A stretch of 64,000 nt of DNA, from NCBI RefSeq assembly GCF_900113925.1, contig NZ_FORD01000003.1, positions 1-64,000 of the forward strand, given 5' to 3'. The translations under genes and the position numbers were made by a program. Every line of letters begins with the position of its first letter. Position 1 is the first letter of the stretch. Below the pieces are notes generated by a model, which worked only from the letters and a program-made list of their open reading frames with translations, had not been told where the DNA came from and did no database searches. Source of the stretch: Nitrosomonas sp. Nm34. Its GTDB lineage: Bacteria; Pseudomonadota; Gammaproteobacteria; Burkholderiales; Nitrosomonadaceae. This document shows positions 12,426-22,091 of this stretch, piece by piece.

Positions 12426-14630
12426 ATGAAATCTGAACTTGTACATACCAGCACTGATTCATTGCAAGAAATGTTGTTAGCGGCACGATTACATAACCCA
12501 TTTGATTACCTGGGCGTGCACAGGGAGCAGGATGATGCGCTGGCAACAAGAGTATTCCAGCCTTATGCTGCCAATGTCTGGATTCAGACAGCCAATGGTT
12601 TTGAGCCAATGACACGGATCCATGATGAGGGTATCTTTGAATGGCATAGCAAAATACCTCCCATGCACCCCTATCTCTTGCGAATCGAGGAAAAGACTTC
12701 ACTGGGAGCCGTGCGTGAATGGTATGACCCCTATGCTTTTCCTGTGCAAATTTCCGATTATGAGCTGTATTTATATAATGAAGGCAATCTGCGTCAAGCT
12801 TATCGAACCCTGGGTGCACAGTTGACTGCCATACATGGAATTGCCGGTGTCCGCTTTGCGGTCTGGGCACCCAATGCTGAACGTGTCAGCATAATTGGTG
12901 ATTTTAATCGTTGGGATGGGCGAATACATCCAATGGCTGTTCATCATCATAGCGGCGTATGGGAATTATTTATTCCTGGTTTACCAAGTGGCACCCTTTA
13001 CAAATATGAGATTCGCAATCGTAATACTGGCGATATCTTGATCAAGACAGATCCTTTTGCAAATTATCATGAGCTGCGCCCCAGCAATGCAGGCCGCACT
13101 CCAATGGAAGAAAACTTTGTTTGGCAGGATACAGATTGGATGCAGAAACGAACTGGCTGGGACTGGTTACATGCACCACTCAATATCTATGAAATTCATG
13201 CAGGCTCATGGAAACGGCATCCCGATGGGCGTTTCTATACTTATCGTGAGCTTGCCCAGCATTTGATTCCTTATCTGCTCGACATGGGCTATTCACATGT
13301 TGAATTATTGCCGATATCAGAACACCCACTTGATGAGTCCTGGGGTTATCAGACAACAGGCTATTTCGCGATATCAAGTCGATATGGCTTGCCAGAAGAT
13401 TTCAAATTTTTTGTGAATGCTTGTCATCAAGCAAACATCGGAGTCATCCTGGATTGGGTGCCAGCCCATTTTCCTCAGGATATTTTTTCCTTAGCCCGCT
13501 TCGACGGCACTGCCCTTTACGAGCATGAAGATCCTCGTCTGGGATTCCATCAAGACTGGGGAACATTTATTTTCAATTATGGGCGTAATGAAGTGAGATC
13601 GTTTTTACTCTCAAGCGCGCATTATTGGTTAAATGTATTCCATATCGATGGATTACGTGTGGATGCAGTAGCTTCAATGCTTTATCTGGATTACTCACGC
13701 AAAGCAGGAGAATGGTTACCCAATAAATACGGTGGCCGGGAAAACCTCGAGGCGGTAGATTTCCTGCGCGAACTCAATATTATGGTGCATGAAGCGTTTC
13801 CCGGCGCGATTACTTTGGCGGAAGAATCTACCTCGTGGCCAGCAGTATCACGTCCCACTTATGTGGGTGGATTAGGGTTTTCCATGAAATGGAACATGGG
13901 TTGGATGAATGACACGCTTACTTATATGAAGCTTGACCCCATTCACCGTCGTTATCAGCACAATAATTTAACCTTTAATCAGTTATACGCCTACACCGAA
14001 AACTTTGTATTGCCACTATCACACGATGAAGTGGTGCATGGTAAAGGCTCTTTGTTAGCCAAAATGCCAGGCGATGTCTGGCAGAAATTTGCCAACTTGC
14101 GTTTGTTGTTTACCTACCAACTGACTTGCCCCGGCAAAAAACTTAATTTTATGGGTAACGAATTTGCTCATGGGTCTGAATGGCAAGTTAATAAAGAGCT
14201 TGATTGGAATTTGCTGGAATATGAGCCTCATCGCGGCGTACAAATGGCATTACGCGACCTGAATCATCTTTATATGAATACCCCCGCATTACATCAGCTT
14301 GATTTCTTCGCGGAAGGGTTTAGCTGGGTCGATTGTCATGATGCAGAGCAATCTGTCATTAGCTATCTGCGTCATGCGCAAGATGGTTCGTTTAGGCTGA
14401 TTGTATTAAATTTTACGCCAGTCACGCGCATGAAATACCGTATCGGCACGCCTGTCAGCGGCTCCTACCAAGAAGTATTTAATAGTGACTCCGCTTATTA
14501 TGGCGGGAGTAATATAGGAAATGCTGGCTGGATTACCACAACCGGAGAACCCTGTTTAAGTTTTGCTGATTCCCTCATGATCACGCTGCCACCATTAGCT
14601 GGGATTATTCTGAGGCCGAGTAATACTTAA
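12426..14630 (+). CDS. glgB: 1,4-alpha-glucan branching enzyme
   Basis: Introduces alpha-1,6 branches into glycogen. The 734-residue protein has an N-terminal GlgB domain (NPFDYLGVH near 24), a CBM48 domain (about 140-230, FAVWAPNAERVSIIGDFNRW) and a GH13 barrel. The catalytic regions are DWVPAHFPQD (about 343), HIDGLRVDAVASMLYLDY with nucleophile D413, LAEESTSW with acid/base E466, and LSHDEVVHGKG near 533. The length matches the long bacterial GlgB form. It is divergent from glgC, which supports a glycogen locus. Confidence 0.96.
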   Translation: MKSELVHTSTDSLQEMLLAARLHNPFDYLGVHREQDDALATRVFQPYAANVWIQTANGFEPMTRIHDEGIFEWHSKIPPMHPYLLRIEEKTSLGAVREWYDPYAFPVQISDYELYLYNEGNLRQAYRTLGAQLTAIHGIAGVRFAVWAPNAERVSIIGDFNRWDGRIHPMAVHHHSGVWELFIPGLPSGTLYKYEIRNRNTGDILIKTDPFANYHELRPSNAGRTPMEENFVWQDTDWMQKRTGWDWLHAPLNIYEIHAGSWKRHPDGRFYTYRELAQHLIPYLLDMGYSHVELLPISEHPLDESWGYQTTGYFAISSRYGLPEDFKFFVNACHQANIGVILDWVPAHFPQDIFSLARFDGTALYEHEDPRLGFHQDWGTFIFNYGRNEVRSFLLSSAHYWLNVFHIDGLRVDAVASMLYLDYSRKAGEWLPNKYGGRENLEAVDFLRELNIMVHEAFPGAITLAEESTSWPAVSRPTYVGGLGFSMKWNMGWMNDTLTYMKLDPIHRRYQHNNLTFNQLYAYTENFVLPLSHDEVVHGKGSLLAKMPGDVWQKFANLRLLFTYQLTCPGKKLNFMGNEFAHGSEWQVNKELDWNLLEYEPHRGVQMALRDLNHLYMNTPALHQLDFFAEGFSWVDCHDAEQSVISYLRHAQDGSFRLIVLNFTPVTRMKYRIGTPVSGSYQEVFNSDSAYYGGSNIGNAGWITTTGEPCLSFADSLMITLPPLAGIILRPSNT

Positions 14631-14757
14631 ACAGCCTAGTACCTCACCGAACTTTCTATTCATAGTCAGTAGCGTTTACATCCATGACATCAAACAAAGA
14701 AGGCATATTGGGGTTAGTCTGGATTATCTTCATAAACAAAAAATTTACGCAGAGCGA

Positions 14758-15471
14758 TTACTCTTCCGTTTTTAATGCCTTGATCCATTTGCGGTATAAC
14801 TGATCGGCAATGGTATTCAATTTCGACACGCGAGACTTCAGATTCATTTGCATGGCATCAGCTGATTGCACTGCAGGACTGGCCTGATTCTGTATAATTT
14901 CTGTCGCATTCATTCTACTCCAGCTAAGCACCATGTCTTCGGTCATCTCCACATGGCACTGCATTCCCAGATGAATTCCTAATGCAAATGCCTGATTTTG
15001 GCAATAATCGTTGGAAAGCAGCAATGAACTTCCAGCAGGTAAAGAAAAGGTCTCCCCATGCCAGTGAAATAGTTCAAATTCTTTTACATCCTCTAACCAT
15101 TCGCGCGCAACCGGATTATCCGCCACGCGGACTTTTCCCCAGCCCAATTCTTTGATAGGATTCGCCTCAATAATACCTCCAAACGCTTTGGACATAAGTT
15201 GGCCACCCAAACAATGCCCCAATACAGGCACATCATGAGCTACTGCTTGCTTAATCAGGTTAAGTAATAAGTCAATCCAAGGCAGGTTATCGTTGACGCT
15301 CATGGGGCCTCCCATCAGAGCCAAGCCACTAAATGGATAAATATTACCAGGAAGGCCCTCCCCCTGATCGATGCTGATTAGCTGCCAGGGAATATGATTG
15401 TTGTCGAGAAATGTGGCAAAATAGCCAGGTCCCTCAATAGGGGAAAATCTAAAAATTGCAATTGGTTTCAT
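14758..15471 (-). CDS. class I glutamine amidotransferase-like protein
   Basis: The 237-residue protein has a class I GATase fold: the oxyanion loop LALMGGPMSVND, the nucleophile elbow GHCLGGQ (C87), and the catalytic His-Glu pair in QCHVEMT (H173, E175). Stand-alone proteins of this type are often annotated as GMP synthase-like or gamma-glutamyl hydrolases; no synthetase domain is fused or adjacent. The substrate is unknown. The ATG follows AAAGG at a good distance. It lies convergent to glgB, so co-regulation with that gene is unlikely. Confidence 0.85.
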   Translation of the reverse strand: MKPIAIFRFSPIEGPGYFATFLDNNHIPWQLISIDQGEGLPGNIYPFSGLALMGGPMSVNDNLPWIDLLLNLIKQAVAHDVPVLGHCLGGQLMSKAFGGIIEANPIKELGWGKVRVADNPVAREWLEDVKEFELFHWHGETFSLPAGSSLLLSNDYCQNQAFALGIHLGMQCHVEMTEDMVLSWSRMNATEIIQNQASPAVQSADAMQMNLKSRVSKLNTIADQLYRKWIKALKTEE

Positions 15472-15688
15472 GGCGATAACCTTTCTGGTATAACAAATCT
15501 TTAACTGCTAATTGTAGCTTTTTCCATTGAGTTCTTTCTTCTGATTGTATTTTTAAATGATTTTGTGAACCGGGACCATTCGACGCACTTTTTTCAGGCT
15601 CAATTTAATCGATGCCAATCACCTTTCAATCAGCTTGACAGATCAGGAGGAATAACGCTCTGTTTTTCCATTCTTTTAATCAACAGTT

Positions 15689-17083
15689 ATGGCCACACAC
15701 AACACTACGTTCTCTGATCTGGTTCGTTTAGAGCAATTGCGCCACATTGAAACGGGCAAAGCAGAAGCGCTGTCATACGCAAGCATCGCTGATATGGAAA
15801 CCCACGCTGTTTCTGATTTCAATTACCCTGTTTTTCTAAAACGGCTAACCACCCGTGCCCGGCGCCTGATTCAGGATAATGCGCTAGCTACAACATTACA
15901 ATATCCCCAAAAACTTTTTATCCGTGCGAGCCGAATAAGCTTAATAAGCTCGGCAATTTTGGGCGCATTGGCAGCAGGTAATGCAATAGGCGAGTCTTCC
16001 ACGCTCAACATATATTGGTTATTAGCAGTTTTGCTCGGCTTCAATTTAATTTCCATTATGCTGTGGGTGATAGGTATTTCATTCAAATCACAGGGATTGA
16101 GTGCAGGGGTTGTCGCTCAGCTGGCTTGCTGGTTACCCTATCGTCACAAGGAAAAGGAGAGTGATACGATTGCTTTACTTGCCGCACGCGGCTGGTGGGA
16201 AGCCAATTTGACTGGTACAGTTGGCAAATGGCGCATCAGTATTCTCACTCATCAATTCTGGCTGACTTATCTGGCGACCGGGATAGTCTTACTGGTGCTG
16301 CTCATGATGGCAAAGCAATATGACTTTATTTGGGGAACGACATTACTACCAGAAAGCAGTCTTCCTGAACTGACTCAATGGCTGAGTAAACCTATGGAAT
16401 TTTGGGGTCTGGTTCCTCCCGACAGCTCTCAGATTGCAGCAAGCCGAGTGAGCGCGATTATACAAGAACAAGATGCGGAAACCAGAAGTGCCTGGGCCAA
16501 ATTCTTGTTGAGCGCCTTATTGCTCTATGGCATTGCGCCTCGGCTTATATTGCTACTTGTTTCTGTGCTGATGCTAAAACTAGCTGAGCATCGCTTCAAA
16601 ATAGATCTCTATTTACCTTACTATATTACTTTACGACAACGTTTAATGGCGCATCAACTTGAGTCCAGCGTCATTGATGCAGACCCGAATATAGTCGTAG
16701 ATAAAAAGATCACTCCTCGACAAGTTGGCCAGGGTATATTGCAAAATGCACTCGCAATTGGGATTGAACTTGATGATCATATCGTTTGGCCAGATGGCAT
16801 GAACTGCAGCAAAAATGTCATTGATCAGGCATCGTTTTCGGAAGCAGCCAACATCATCCAGAAATCCGATAGTGCGTTGCTGATTGGTGTGGCTGCTCAT
16901 CGCCTGCCAGACAGAGGCGTGCAACGTACCATCCGGGATCTGATGACTTATACCTCTGGAGAGGTTTGGTTAGTTTTACTGCGCAGCCGCGCAGCCATTC
17001 CCGTTGCCGACACACGCAAACTCGCATGGTTCAGAACGGCTGAGGCATGCGCTATTCCCGCTGAATGTGTTATCACTCAATAA
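15689..17083 (+). CDS. DUF2868 membrane protein
   Basis: The 464-residue protein has hydrophobic segments near residues 88-110, 112-132, 190-208 and 270-300, interrupted by soluble stretches, so it is an integral inner-membrane protein. The N-terminal RLEQLRHIE and overall layout match DUF2868 proteins, which are regularly encoded just before a DUF3482 GTPase, as here. No enzymatic motif is visible. The ATG has no close ribosome-binding site (an AGGAGG lies about 37 nt upstream), so the start is less certain. Two genes in a row with a 2-nt gap suggest one transcription unit. Confidence 0.8.
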   Translation: MATHNTTFSDLVRLEQLRHIETGKAEALSYASIADMETHAVSDFNYPVFLKRLTTRARRLIQDNALATTLQYPQKLFIRASRISLISSAILGALAAGNAIGESSTLNIYWLLAVLLGFNLISIMLWVIGISFKSQGLSAGVVAQLACWLPYRHKEKESDTIALLAARGWWEANLTGTVGKWRISILTHQFWLTYLATGIVLLVLLMMAKQYDFIWGTTLLPESSLPELTQWLSKPMEFWGLVPPDSSQIAASRVSAIIQEQDAETRSAWAKFLLSALLLYGIAPRLILLLVSVLMLKLAEHRFKIDLYLPYYITLRQRLMAHQLESSVIDADPNIVVDKKITPRQVGQGILQNALAIGIELDDHIVWPDGMNCSKNVIDQASFSEAANIIQKSDSALLIGVAAHRLPDRGVQRTIRDLMTYTSGEVWLVLLRSRAAIPVADTRKLAWFRTAEACAIPAECVITQ

Positions 17084-17085
17084 CC

Positions 17086-18504
17086 ATGAATGTAGCAGAT
17101 AAAGCATCACACCAGGATATTCCCTCATTGATAAATATTGCAGTGGTAGGCCACACTAATACCGGTAAGACCTCGCTGATTCGCACCATGCTGCGAAGCA
17201 ATCAATTCGGTAAAATCGAAGATAGTGCAGGAACGACTCGCCATGTTGAACGGGCAACTATTTTTGCTGATAATGAAGCCATATTGAATTTACATGACAC
17301 CCCTGGTATTGAGGATTCTCATGCACTGTTAAGGCAACTTAAATCGATTGGCACGCATCATAAATCGTTTTCACCCATCGAAATATTAGAAAAATTCATT
17401 GCCACCACGTCTATCGATGATCCATTAGAACAAGAAGCCAAGGTCATCAGGCAAATATTGCGCAGCGATGTCCTATTGTACATCATCGATGTGCGCGAGC
17501 CTGTATTGGAAAAATATCTGATGGAAATCGAGGTGCTCAGCAAGGCTATGAAACCCATCATCCCGGTTTTCAATTTTATTGCCAACCACACAGCAGAGCT
17601 TGCCATCTGGCGAAAAAAACTGGCTGCTTTCAATCTTCATACCTCATTAGAATTCGATACAGTCGCCTTTTCTTTTGAGGCGGAGAAGCGGTTGTATCAA
17701 AAAATACAAACTCTGGTGGAATCACACTATGAGCAATTGCAGAAACTCATCAATTACCGCGCCACGGTATGGGACCAACTCTGCCTGTCTGCAGCCAGAC
17801 GCATCGTTGAGTTGATTGTATCGGTTGCCTGCTATCGTGAAAGCAAACGGAACCAGAGCGATAGTCATGCAAATTCAACCGCCGTCCAAAAATTAAAGGA
17901 TTTCGTGAGAAAATCCGAACAAAGCTGTTTAAGAGATTTGCTAACCATTTTTAATTTCTCAGAGAAAGACATTGCTCTCCAAAAAATTCCTGTCAGCAAT
18001 GGCCAATGGCAGCTTGATATATTTGCTCCCGGGGTTCTCAAGGCGTATGGTCTTGATATTGGCAGTGCTGCACTCAAAGGTGCAGCAACAGGCGCAGGAA
18101 TTGATCTGATGGTGGGTGGGCTAAGCTTAGGAGCAGCCACTGCCTTGGGTGCGATCGCTGGCACTGGCTGGTCAACATTTAAACGCTATGGCAAGGAGAT
18201 CAAAGCCAAAATTCAAGGCATGCAATGGTTGTGTGTGGATGAAAGCACGCTGCAGATACTCTACCTCCGTCAGCAGCAATTGTTGTCAAAACTGATGCAT
18301 CGTGGTCATGCTGCGTACCAGGCAGACCAGATTGATACGACCACTGTATCTGCTTCAGAAAAATTACCCAGTAACTGGCCCGATATAATCAATACCCTGC
18401 AACAGAATCCGATATGGTGTAAACCTTCTACCGCTCGAAATCAAGATCCACAATATCAAAATATTGAAGCCAAACTGATCAATGCATTGCTAGCTAACGG
18501 CTAA
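17086..18504 (+). CDS. DUF3482 GTPase-domain protein
   Basis: The N-terminus has a G1 P-loop (GHTNTGKTSLIRTML), a threonine-containing G2 region (GTTRHVE) and a G3 motif (LHDTPGIED), so it is a TrmE-Era-like P-loop GTPase. A classical NKxD G4 is not obvious. The C-terminal half is DUF3482, with a glycine/alanine-rich hydrophobic stretch (about residues 320-355) that could contact membrane. I choose the ATG at 17086, just after the stop of the DUF2868 gene; an upstream in-frame ATG at 17065 overlaps that gene. The pair is presumed to act together at the inner membrane, but its role is unknown. Confidence 0.85.
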   Translation: MNVADKASHQDIPSLINIAVVGHTNTGKTSLIRTMLRSNQFGKIEDSAGTTRHVERATIFADNEAILNLHDTPGIEDSHALLRQLKSIGTHHKSFSPIEILEKFIATTSIDDPLEQEAKVIRQILRSDVLLYIIDVREPVLEKYLMEIEVLSKAMKPIIPVFNFIANHTAELAIWRKKLAAFNLHTSLEFDTVAFSFEAEKRLYQKIQTLVESHYEQLQKLINYRATVWDQLCLSAARRIVELIVSVACYRESKRNQSDSHANSTAVQKLKDFVRKSEQSCLRDLLTIFNFSEKDIALQKIPVSNGQWQLDIFAPGVLKAYGLDIGSAALKGAATGAGIDLMVGGLSLGAATALGAIAGTGWSTFKRYGKEIKAKIQGMQWLCVDESTLQILYLRQQQLLSKLMHRGHAAYQADQIDTTTVSASEKLPSNWPDIINTLQQNPIWCKPSTARNQDPQYQNIEAKLINALLANG

Positions 18505-18606
18505 TTCCATTTCCAAATCAAACATGACGCGAAGGCGAGCTGCAGACAATCTCAATAATATGGCAAGGTGAAGCCGACAAAGTCAGTTTTGATTTAGAAA
18601 TGCAAT
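18504..18606 (-). repeat. MITE-like dispersed repeat, copy 3 (opposite orientation)
   Basis: Starts ATTCCATTTCCAAATCAAAC and ends TCAGTTTTGATTTAGAAATG, with the interior GGCGAGCTGCAGAC being the reverse complement of copy 1. It begins at the stop codon of the DUF3482 GTPase gene (TAA at 18502-18504). Confidence 0.78.
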
Positions 18607-18862
18607 CAAACCCATCTGACGCTCGTCAAGAAACAGGCAGTAGTCATCTCCAGCACATGGCGGATAGAACGCGCACCGACACCGCCAAGATAACTCACAG
18701 TTCTCTTATATTTGGGAAAATATCGTAGATTCAGCTTTCATTCAGGATCTGCTGGATAAGATGACAGTCAGTATCGCACATGATGAATCCATCTCAATTA
18801 TTAGTTGCTGAAACCAGCACAATGAGCATCACTGAATGGTGTAATTTGATAATTAATTTTGT
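18607..18862. other. intergenic stretch without a gene
   Basis: Only short open frames are seen between the MITE copy and the stem-loop that precedes the exported-protein gene. No homology is recognised. Confidence 0.4.
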
Positions 18863-18910
18863 TTAGCCTGGATATTTTGCCAAGCTGATTTAGCGAAATA
18901 TCCAGGCTAA
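18863..18910 (+). promoter_or_regulatory. perfect 15-bp stem-loop in leader of exported-protein gene
   Basis: TTAGCCTGGATATTT (18863-18877) and AAATATCCAGGCTAA (18896-18910) are exact inverted repeats with an 18-nt loop. The structure ends 27 nt before the ATG at 18938. There is no T-run after it, so it is not a standard intrinsic terminator for the plus strand. It could be an operator, an mRNA structure or the remnant of a small element. Confidence 0.6.
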
Positions 18911-18937
18911 CTCCACCAAACTCAAATAAAAATTGAT

Positions 18938-20107
18938 ATGAACAGATTCAAACTGATTTGTATGACTGTCGTCTTGGCTTGCTCGATATCGGCAGCTTCA
19001 GCATGGACCGCTGATGGGGATAGTATCGACTTTGATAAGAGTGATCTTGGAGACGATTTTGATTCTGATGTTGATTTTAGTAATGATTTCGGTAGCGATT
19101 CCGGAGAAAACTTTGATTGGAACGGAGATTTTACAAACAGTTTTGTGACAAGAGATATGGATCAAAGGGAAGACTTTTATCCAAGTGCAGATTCGGAACA
19201 GAGTAGCCTCATTTATCAAAACGAAAATTTTACTCAGCCGGAAAATTTTGAGCGAGCCGATAATCCAAGCCCAGGACGAGACTTTGAGCAATACAATGAG
19301 GTTATGACAAAGGATTACGCTAATCATGATATGGTGGGATCTGTTCATCAAGATAAGCAGTCTGTCGAACTCACTCACCCTCCGCAGGAAGGTGAGTTTG
19401 TCCCGGATAATGAATTCGCCCCAATTCATCAAGCTACCAATGGAGATTCCACTCAGCATGGTCAGCCTATTCAGCAGGATGGATCAGCTCAGGCAGACTC
19501 GTCCATCCAAACCAATGTTGCTCAGGGTGATTCTTTAGCCCAGAACATTCATATTCAGAACGCTCACTCGCTTCAGAATAATGAACATGATCACCACGGT
19601 GCACTTAGCCACGGTATTTTGCATGGTCAGCATCACGCACATTACCATGATTTTGGTATTGGATTTGGGCTAGGTATCGACCCAGGATGGGGAGCTGGTC
19701 CTTTTTATTCTTTCATCCCTTTCAGCAGCTTTGGTTATTATGGATATGGTGGTTTCGCACCTTATAATAGTTTTGGTTTACACAGCAGTTTCGATTCTTT
19801 TGGAGGAATTGGTTTTTATAGTGGCTATGTTCCTATTGCTTATGCTGGCTTTGGCTCCTATGGCCGTTTTGAAAGTTACTATCCGTCAGGTGGCTTCCCC
19901 GCGGTGATTGCTGATCCGGCATTCCCAATAACCATGACCAGCGTGCCGCCCAGCAAACCGGCTTATATTCAACAACAGAATGTTTCACAACCTGCTCCTG
20001 AGCCAAAAACCAATTATTGGCACTATTGTCGAAAACCAGAAGGGTACTATCCTTATGTTAGGAAGTGCCCTGATGGTTGGGTAAAAATTCCTTCACAGCC
20101 TTCTTAA
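18938..20107 (+). CDS. exported low-complexity protein with C-terminal YC..CPxGW motif
   Basis: The 389-residue protein has a clear signal peptide (residues 1-22, cleavage after SAASA). The mature part begins with an Asp/Ser/Phe-rich segment (about 25-75, repeated DFDSD/DFSND units), then a Gln/His-rich region (about 150-235), then a Gly/Tyr/Phe-rich region (about 235-320). It ends with YWHYCRKPEGYYPYV and CPDGWVKIP, a pattern I recognise from the C-termini of many small proteobacterial envelope proteins of unknown function. It probably sits in the periplasm or on the cell surface. The gene is 24 nt upstream of a lipoprotein gene on the same strand, so the two may be an operon. Confidence 0.75.
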   Translation: MNRFKLICMTVVLACSISAASAWTADGDSIDFDKSDLGDDFDSDVDFSNDFGSDSGENFDWNGDFTNSFVTRDMDQREDFYPSADSEQSSLIYQNENFTQPENFERADNPSPGRDFEQYNEVMTKDYANHDMVGSVHQDKQSVELTHPPQEGEFVPDNEFAPIHQATNGDSTQHGQPIQQDGSAQADSSIQTNVAQGDSLAQNIHIQNAHSLQNNEHDHHGALSHGILHGQHHAHYHDFGIGFGLGIDPGWGAGPFYSFIPFSSFGYYGYGGFAPYNSFGLHSSFDSFGGIGFYSGYVPIAYAGFGSYGRFESYYPSGGFPAVIADPAFPITMTSVPPSKPAYIQQQNVSQPAPEPKTNYWHYCRKPEGYYPYVRKCPDGWVKIPSQPS

Positions 20108-20131
20108 TTAAATTTCAAAGGAAATCTGGTT

Positions 20132-20674
20132 ATGCCAAGAATTACTAAAATATCCATGCTGCTGTCACTCACGCTGCTCACAGCATGTGTTCACATACCG
20201 ACGGGACCAGGCGTAATGGTTTTACCCTCAGCAGATAAAACGTTTGAGCAATTTAGATCGGATGACTTGCTCTGTAGACAATTTGCGAGCGAGCAAGTCA
20301 GCGAACAAACGCCACGCCGTGCATCCATATTCAGCGGTATGGAAACCGCCGCTCTTACAACTGCATTAGGCGCCATCGCAGGCACTGCTTTTGGTGGCGG
20401 ACGAGGTGCGGCCATTGGTGCAGGGAGTGGCTTATTGGTGGGAGGATTGGCTGGCAGCAGTTCTGCACAATCTTCAGGAAATATCAATCAACAGCGCTAC
20501 GATACAGCTTATATGCAGTGCATGTATGCCAATGGTCATCGCATCCCCTCTCCCGGGCGTTTTGTCAACGAGGGATACTCAAGCAGCGGTAGCAAGCCGG
20601 CACCCCAACGTGCTCCTTCAGACAGCTATCCACCTCCCCCTCCAGGCAGCCCTCCGCCGGCTCCTCCCTACTAA
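20132..20674 (+). CDS. glycine-zipper lipoprotein
   Basis: The 180-residue protein starts with a lipoprotein signal peptide ending LLTAC (lipobox, Cys19). A glycine-zipper segment (GAIAGTAFGGGRGAAIGAGS, about residues 87-115) is of the type found in outer-membrane-inserting small lipoproteins. Two cysteines flank it (LLCRQF and MQCMYANGH). The C-terminus is proline-rich. An AAGGAAA ribosome-binding site precedes the ATG. It directly follows the exported low-complexity gene, suggesting a shared envelope role. Confidence 0.8.
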   Translation: MPRITKISMLLSLTLLTACVHIPTGPGVMVLPSADKTFEQFRSDDLLCRQFASEQVSEQTPRRASIFSGMETAALTTALGAIAGTAFGGGRGAAIGAGSGLLVGGLAGSSSAQSSGNINQQRYDTAYMQCMYANGHRIPSPGRFVNEGYSSSGSKPAPQRAPSDSYPPPPPGSPPPAPPY

Positions 20675-21111
20675 ATTTATTTAATGATACTATTTCAAAC
20701 GTCAATAAGTAGAATCATGAAATAATCCCATAGCGTAAATAGCGTAGTGAGTCGGATCGAGAATTGCGTCGATCTTACCGCAGGTAAAATGACCATACCT
20801 TACGTTCTGGCCGATGGTCATGAATATAGAGTTGAAATGGATCAACGCGATAATTAAATGAACTGGGAAGTTACTTTTGCAGAACCAGGCGGTCAATAAT
20901 CATGCTTCATTGTGGATGGCTCCCCGCCCGATGGACAGGTGGGGTTGTATACTACTTGTCCGCTCATCTTCATCATATAAACGCATTAACCCTCATTCTC
21001 GCGCGATCTCATCTTCTAAGATAGCTGTTCTGAAAAGCCGGTCATGCTGAACCATACCATACGCTGGCGATCAAATTTTTGCTGAACTTATTTGAAAAAA
21101 TGGGGATCCAC
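20675..21111. other. intergenic stretch with no supported gene
   Basis: Several short open frames occur (for example 20702-20896 on minus), but none has a convincing ribosome-binding site, domain or codon pattern. The stretch may contain decayed coding sequence. No promoter for the msrB gene is clear. Confidence 0.4.
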
Positions 21112-21654
21112 ATGAAAAAACGCACTTGGCTGAAAGGGTTGGCTACATTGATCACACTGCCTTTTATCTCATCCTATCCACGCGAGTTAGGTGCCGAACA
21201 ACAAAGGAGCACAAAAATTAAAATCGATCCGATAACCGTTGCCCCGCTCAATAAACCGCATGAAGCGTGGCGTTCGTTATTGTCACCCGAGGCTTACCAG
21301 GTATTGTTTGAAGAAGACACGGAGCCTCCTGCAAGCAATCCTCTTAACCAAGAATATCGTGATGGCACCTACATTTGTGCCGCTTGCTATTTACCCTTAT
21401 TCGATAGCAAACATAAATATGATAGCGGTACCGGATGGCCCAGCTTTACCCAACCTATTTCTGGCCATATCGGCACCAAACGTGATTTCAAGCTGATCTG
21501 GCCTCGCACCGAGTATCACTGCGCACGCTGTGAGGGCCATCAGGGCCATGTCTTCAATGATGGCCCACCGCCACGCGAAGAGCGCTGGTGTAATAATGGA
21601 TTAGCGCTAAGGTTTATCCCTAAAGAAGAAGCACTCCCCGAACTGAGGGGATAA
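21112..21654 (+). CDS. msrB: exported peptide-methionine (R)-S-oxide reductase
   Basis: Reduces methionine-R-sulfoxide in oxidised proteins. The MsrB domain has the zinc-binding pairs CAAC and CARC, the core GTGWPSFTQPI, HCARCEGHQGHVFNDGP, and the catalytic cysteine in RWCNNGLALRF. The usual RYCINS active-site sequence is changed to RWCNNG but keeps the cysteine. The N-terminus from the ATG at 21112 (MKKRTWLKGLATLITLPF) is a signal peptide, so the enzyme is probably periplasmic; an upstream in-frame ATG at 21079 would bury it. A GGGGAT precedes the chosen start. No msrA is nearby. Confidence 0.9.
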   Translation: MKKRTWLKGLATLITLPFISSYPRELGAEQQRSTKIKIDPITVAPLNKPHEAWRSLLSPEAYQVLFEEDTEPPASNPLNQEYRDGTYICAACYLPLFDSKHKYDSGTGWPSFTQPISGHIGTKRDFKLIWPRTEYHCARCEGHQGHVFNDGPPPREERWCNNGLALRFIPKEEALPELRG

Positions 21655-21972
21655 AACATAAAGGCTGAAAGATTAAATCAAATTACATGAAATGAATAGC
21701 CGATGGGCTGACATATGGCTATTCTTAATATTGGCTGCCCTTGCAGGCTGGCAGTAGCCGGATCGGATTGATCTGACCGGCGCTGACAAATCGTTTCTTA
21801 AATCAAACGCTTGATAAAGCTCATGGTATGATCGAAACCATGTCGGGATATATCAGTGGCTACTTACGAGTCAATCAGCAAGACAGAACTGACCACGTCG
21901 AAGTCGTACAGATTATTTTGGGCCAACCAAAAACAGCTCTCAGCATTATATAATCCCATTTGAGTATCTTAT
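21655..21972. other. intergenic stretch, possible decayed sequence
   Basis: Only fragments are seen. A 37-codon frame from 21840 contains GYLRVNQQDRT, faintly like the start of a serine recombinase, but the similarity is too short to support a call. Confidence 0.35.
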
Positions 21973-22073
21973 ACTATTTACAAATCAAAGATGATGAGAA
22001 GGCGAACCGCAGACAGCATCAATAAAGCAGCAAGGTGAAGTCGACAAAATCGGAATCGATTTAGCAATAAAAT
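21973..22073 (-). repeat. MITE-like dispersed repeat, copy 4 (opposite orientation)
   Basis: A more diverged copy: ends ATTTACAAATCAAAG and GATTTAGCAATAAAAT, interior AAGGCGAACCGCAGACAGCA and AAGGTGAAGTCGACAAAATC. It ends 50 nt upstream of the Crp/Fnr-type regulator start codon and so lies in that gene's promoter region. Confidence 0.7.
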
Positions 22074-22091
22074 GATTGGTGTATCGGGTCT

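Noticed and set aside
21840-21953. GYLRVNQQDRT-containing short frame, possible recombinase remnant
   Set aside because: The similarity is about ten residues and no other recombinase motif follows.
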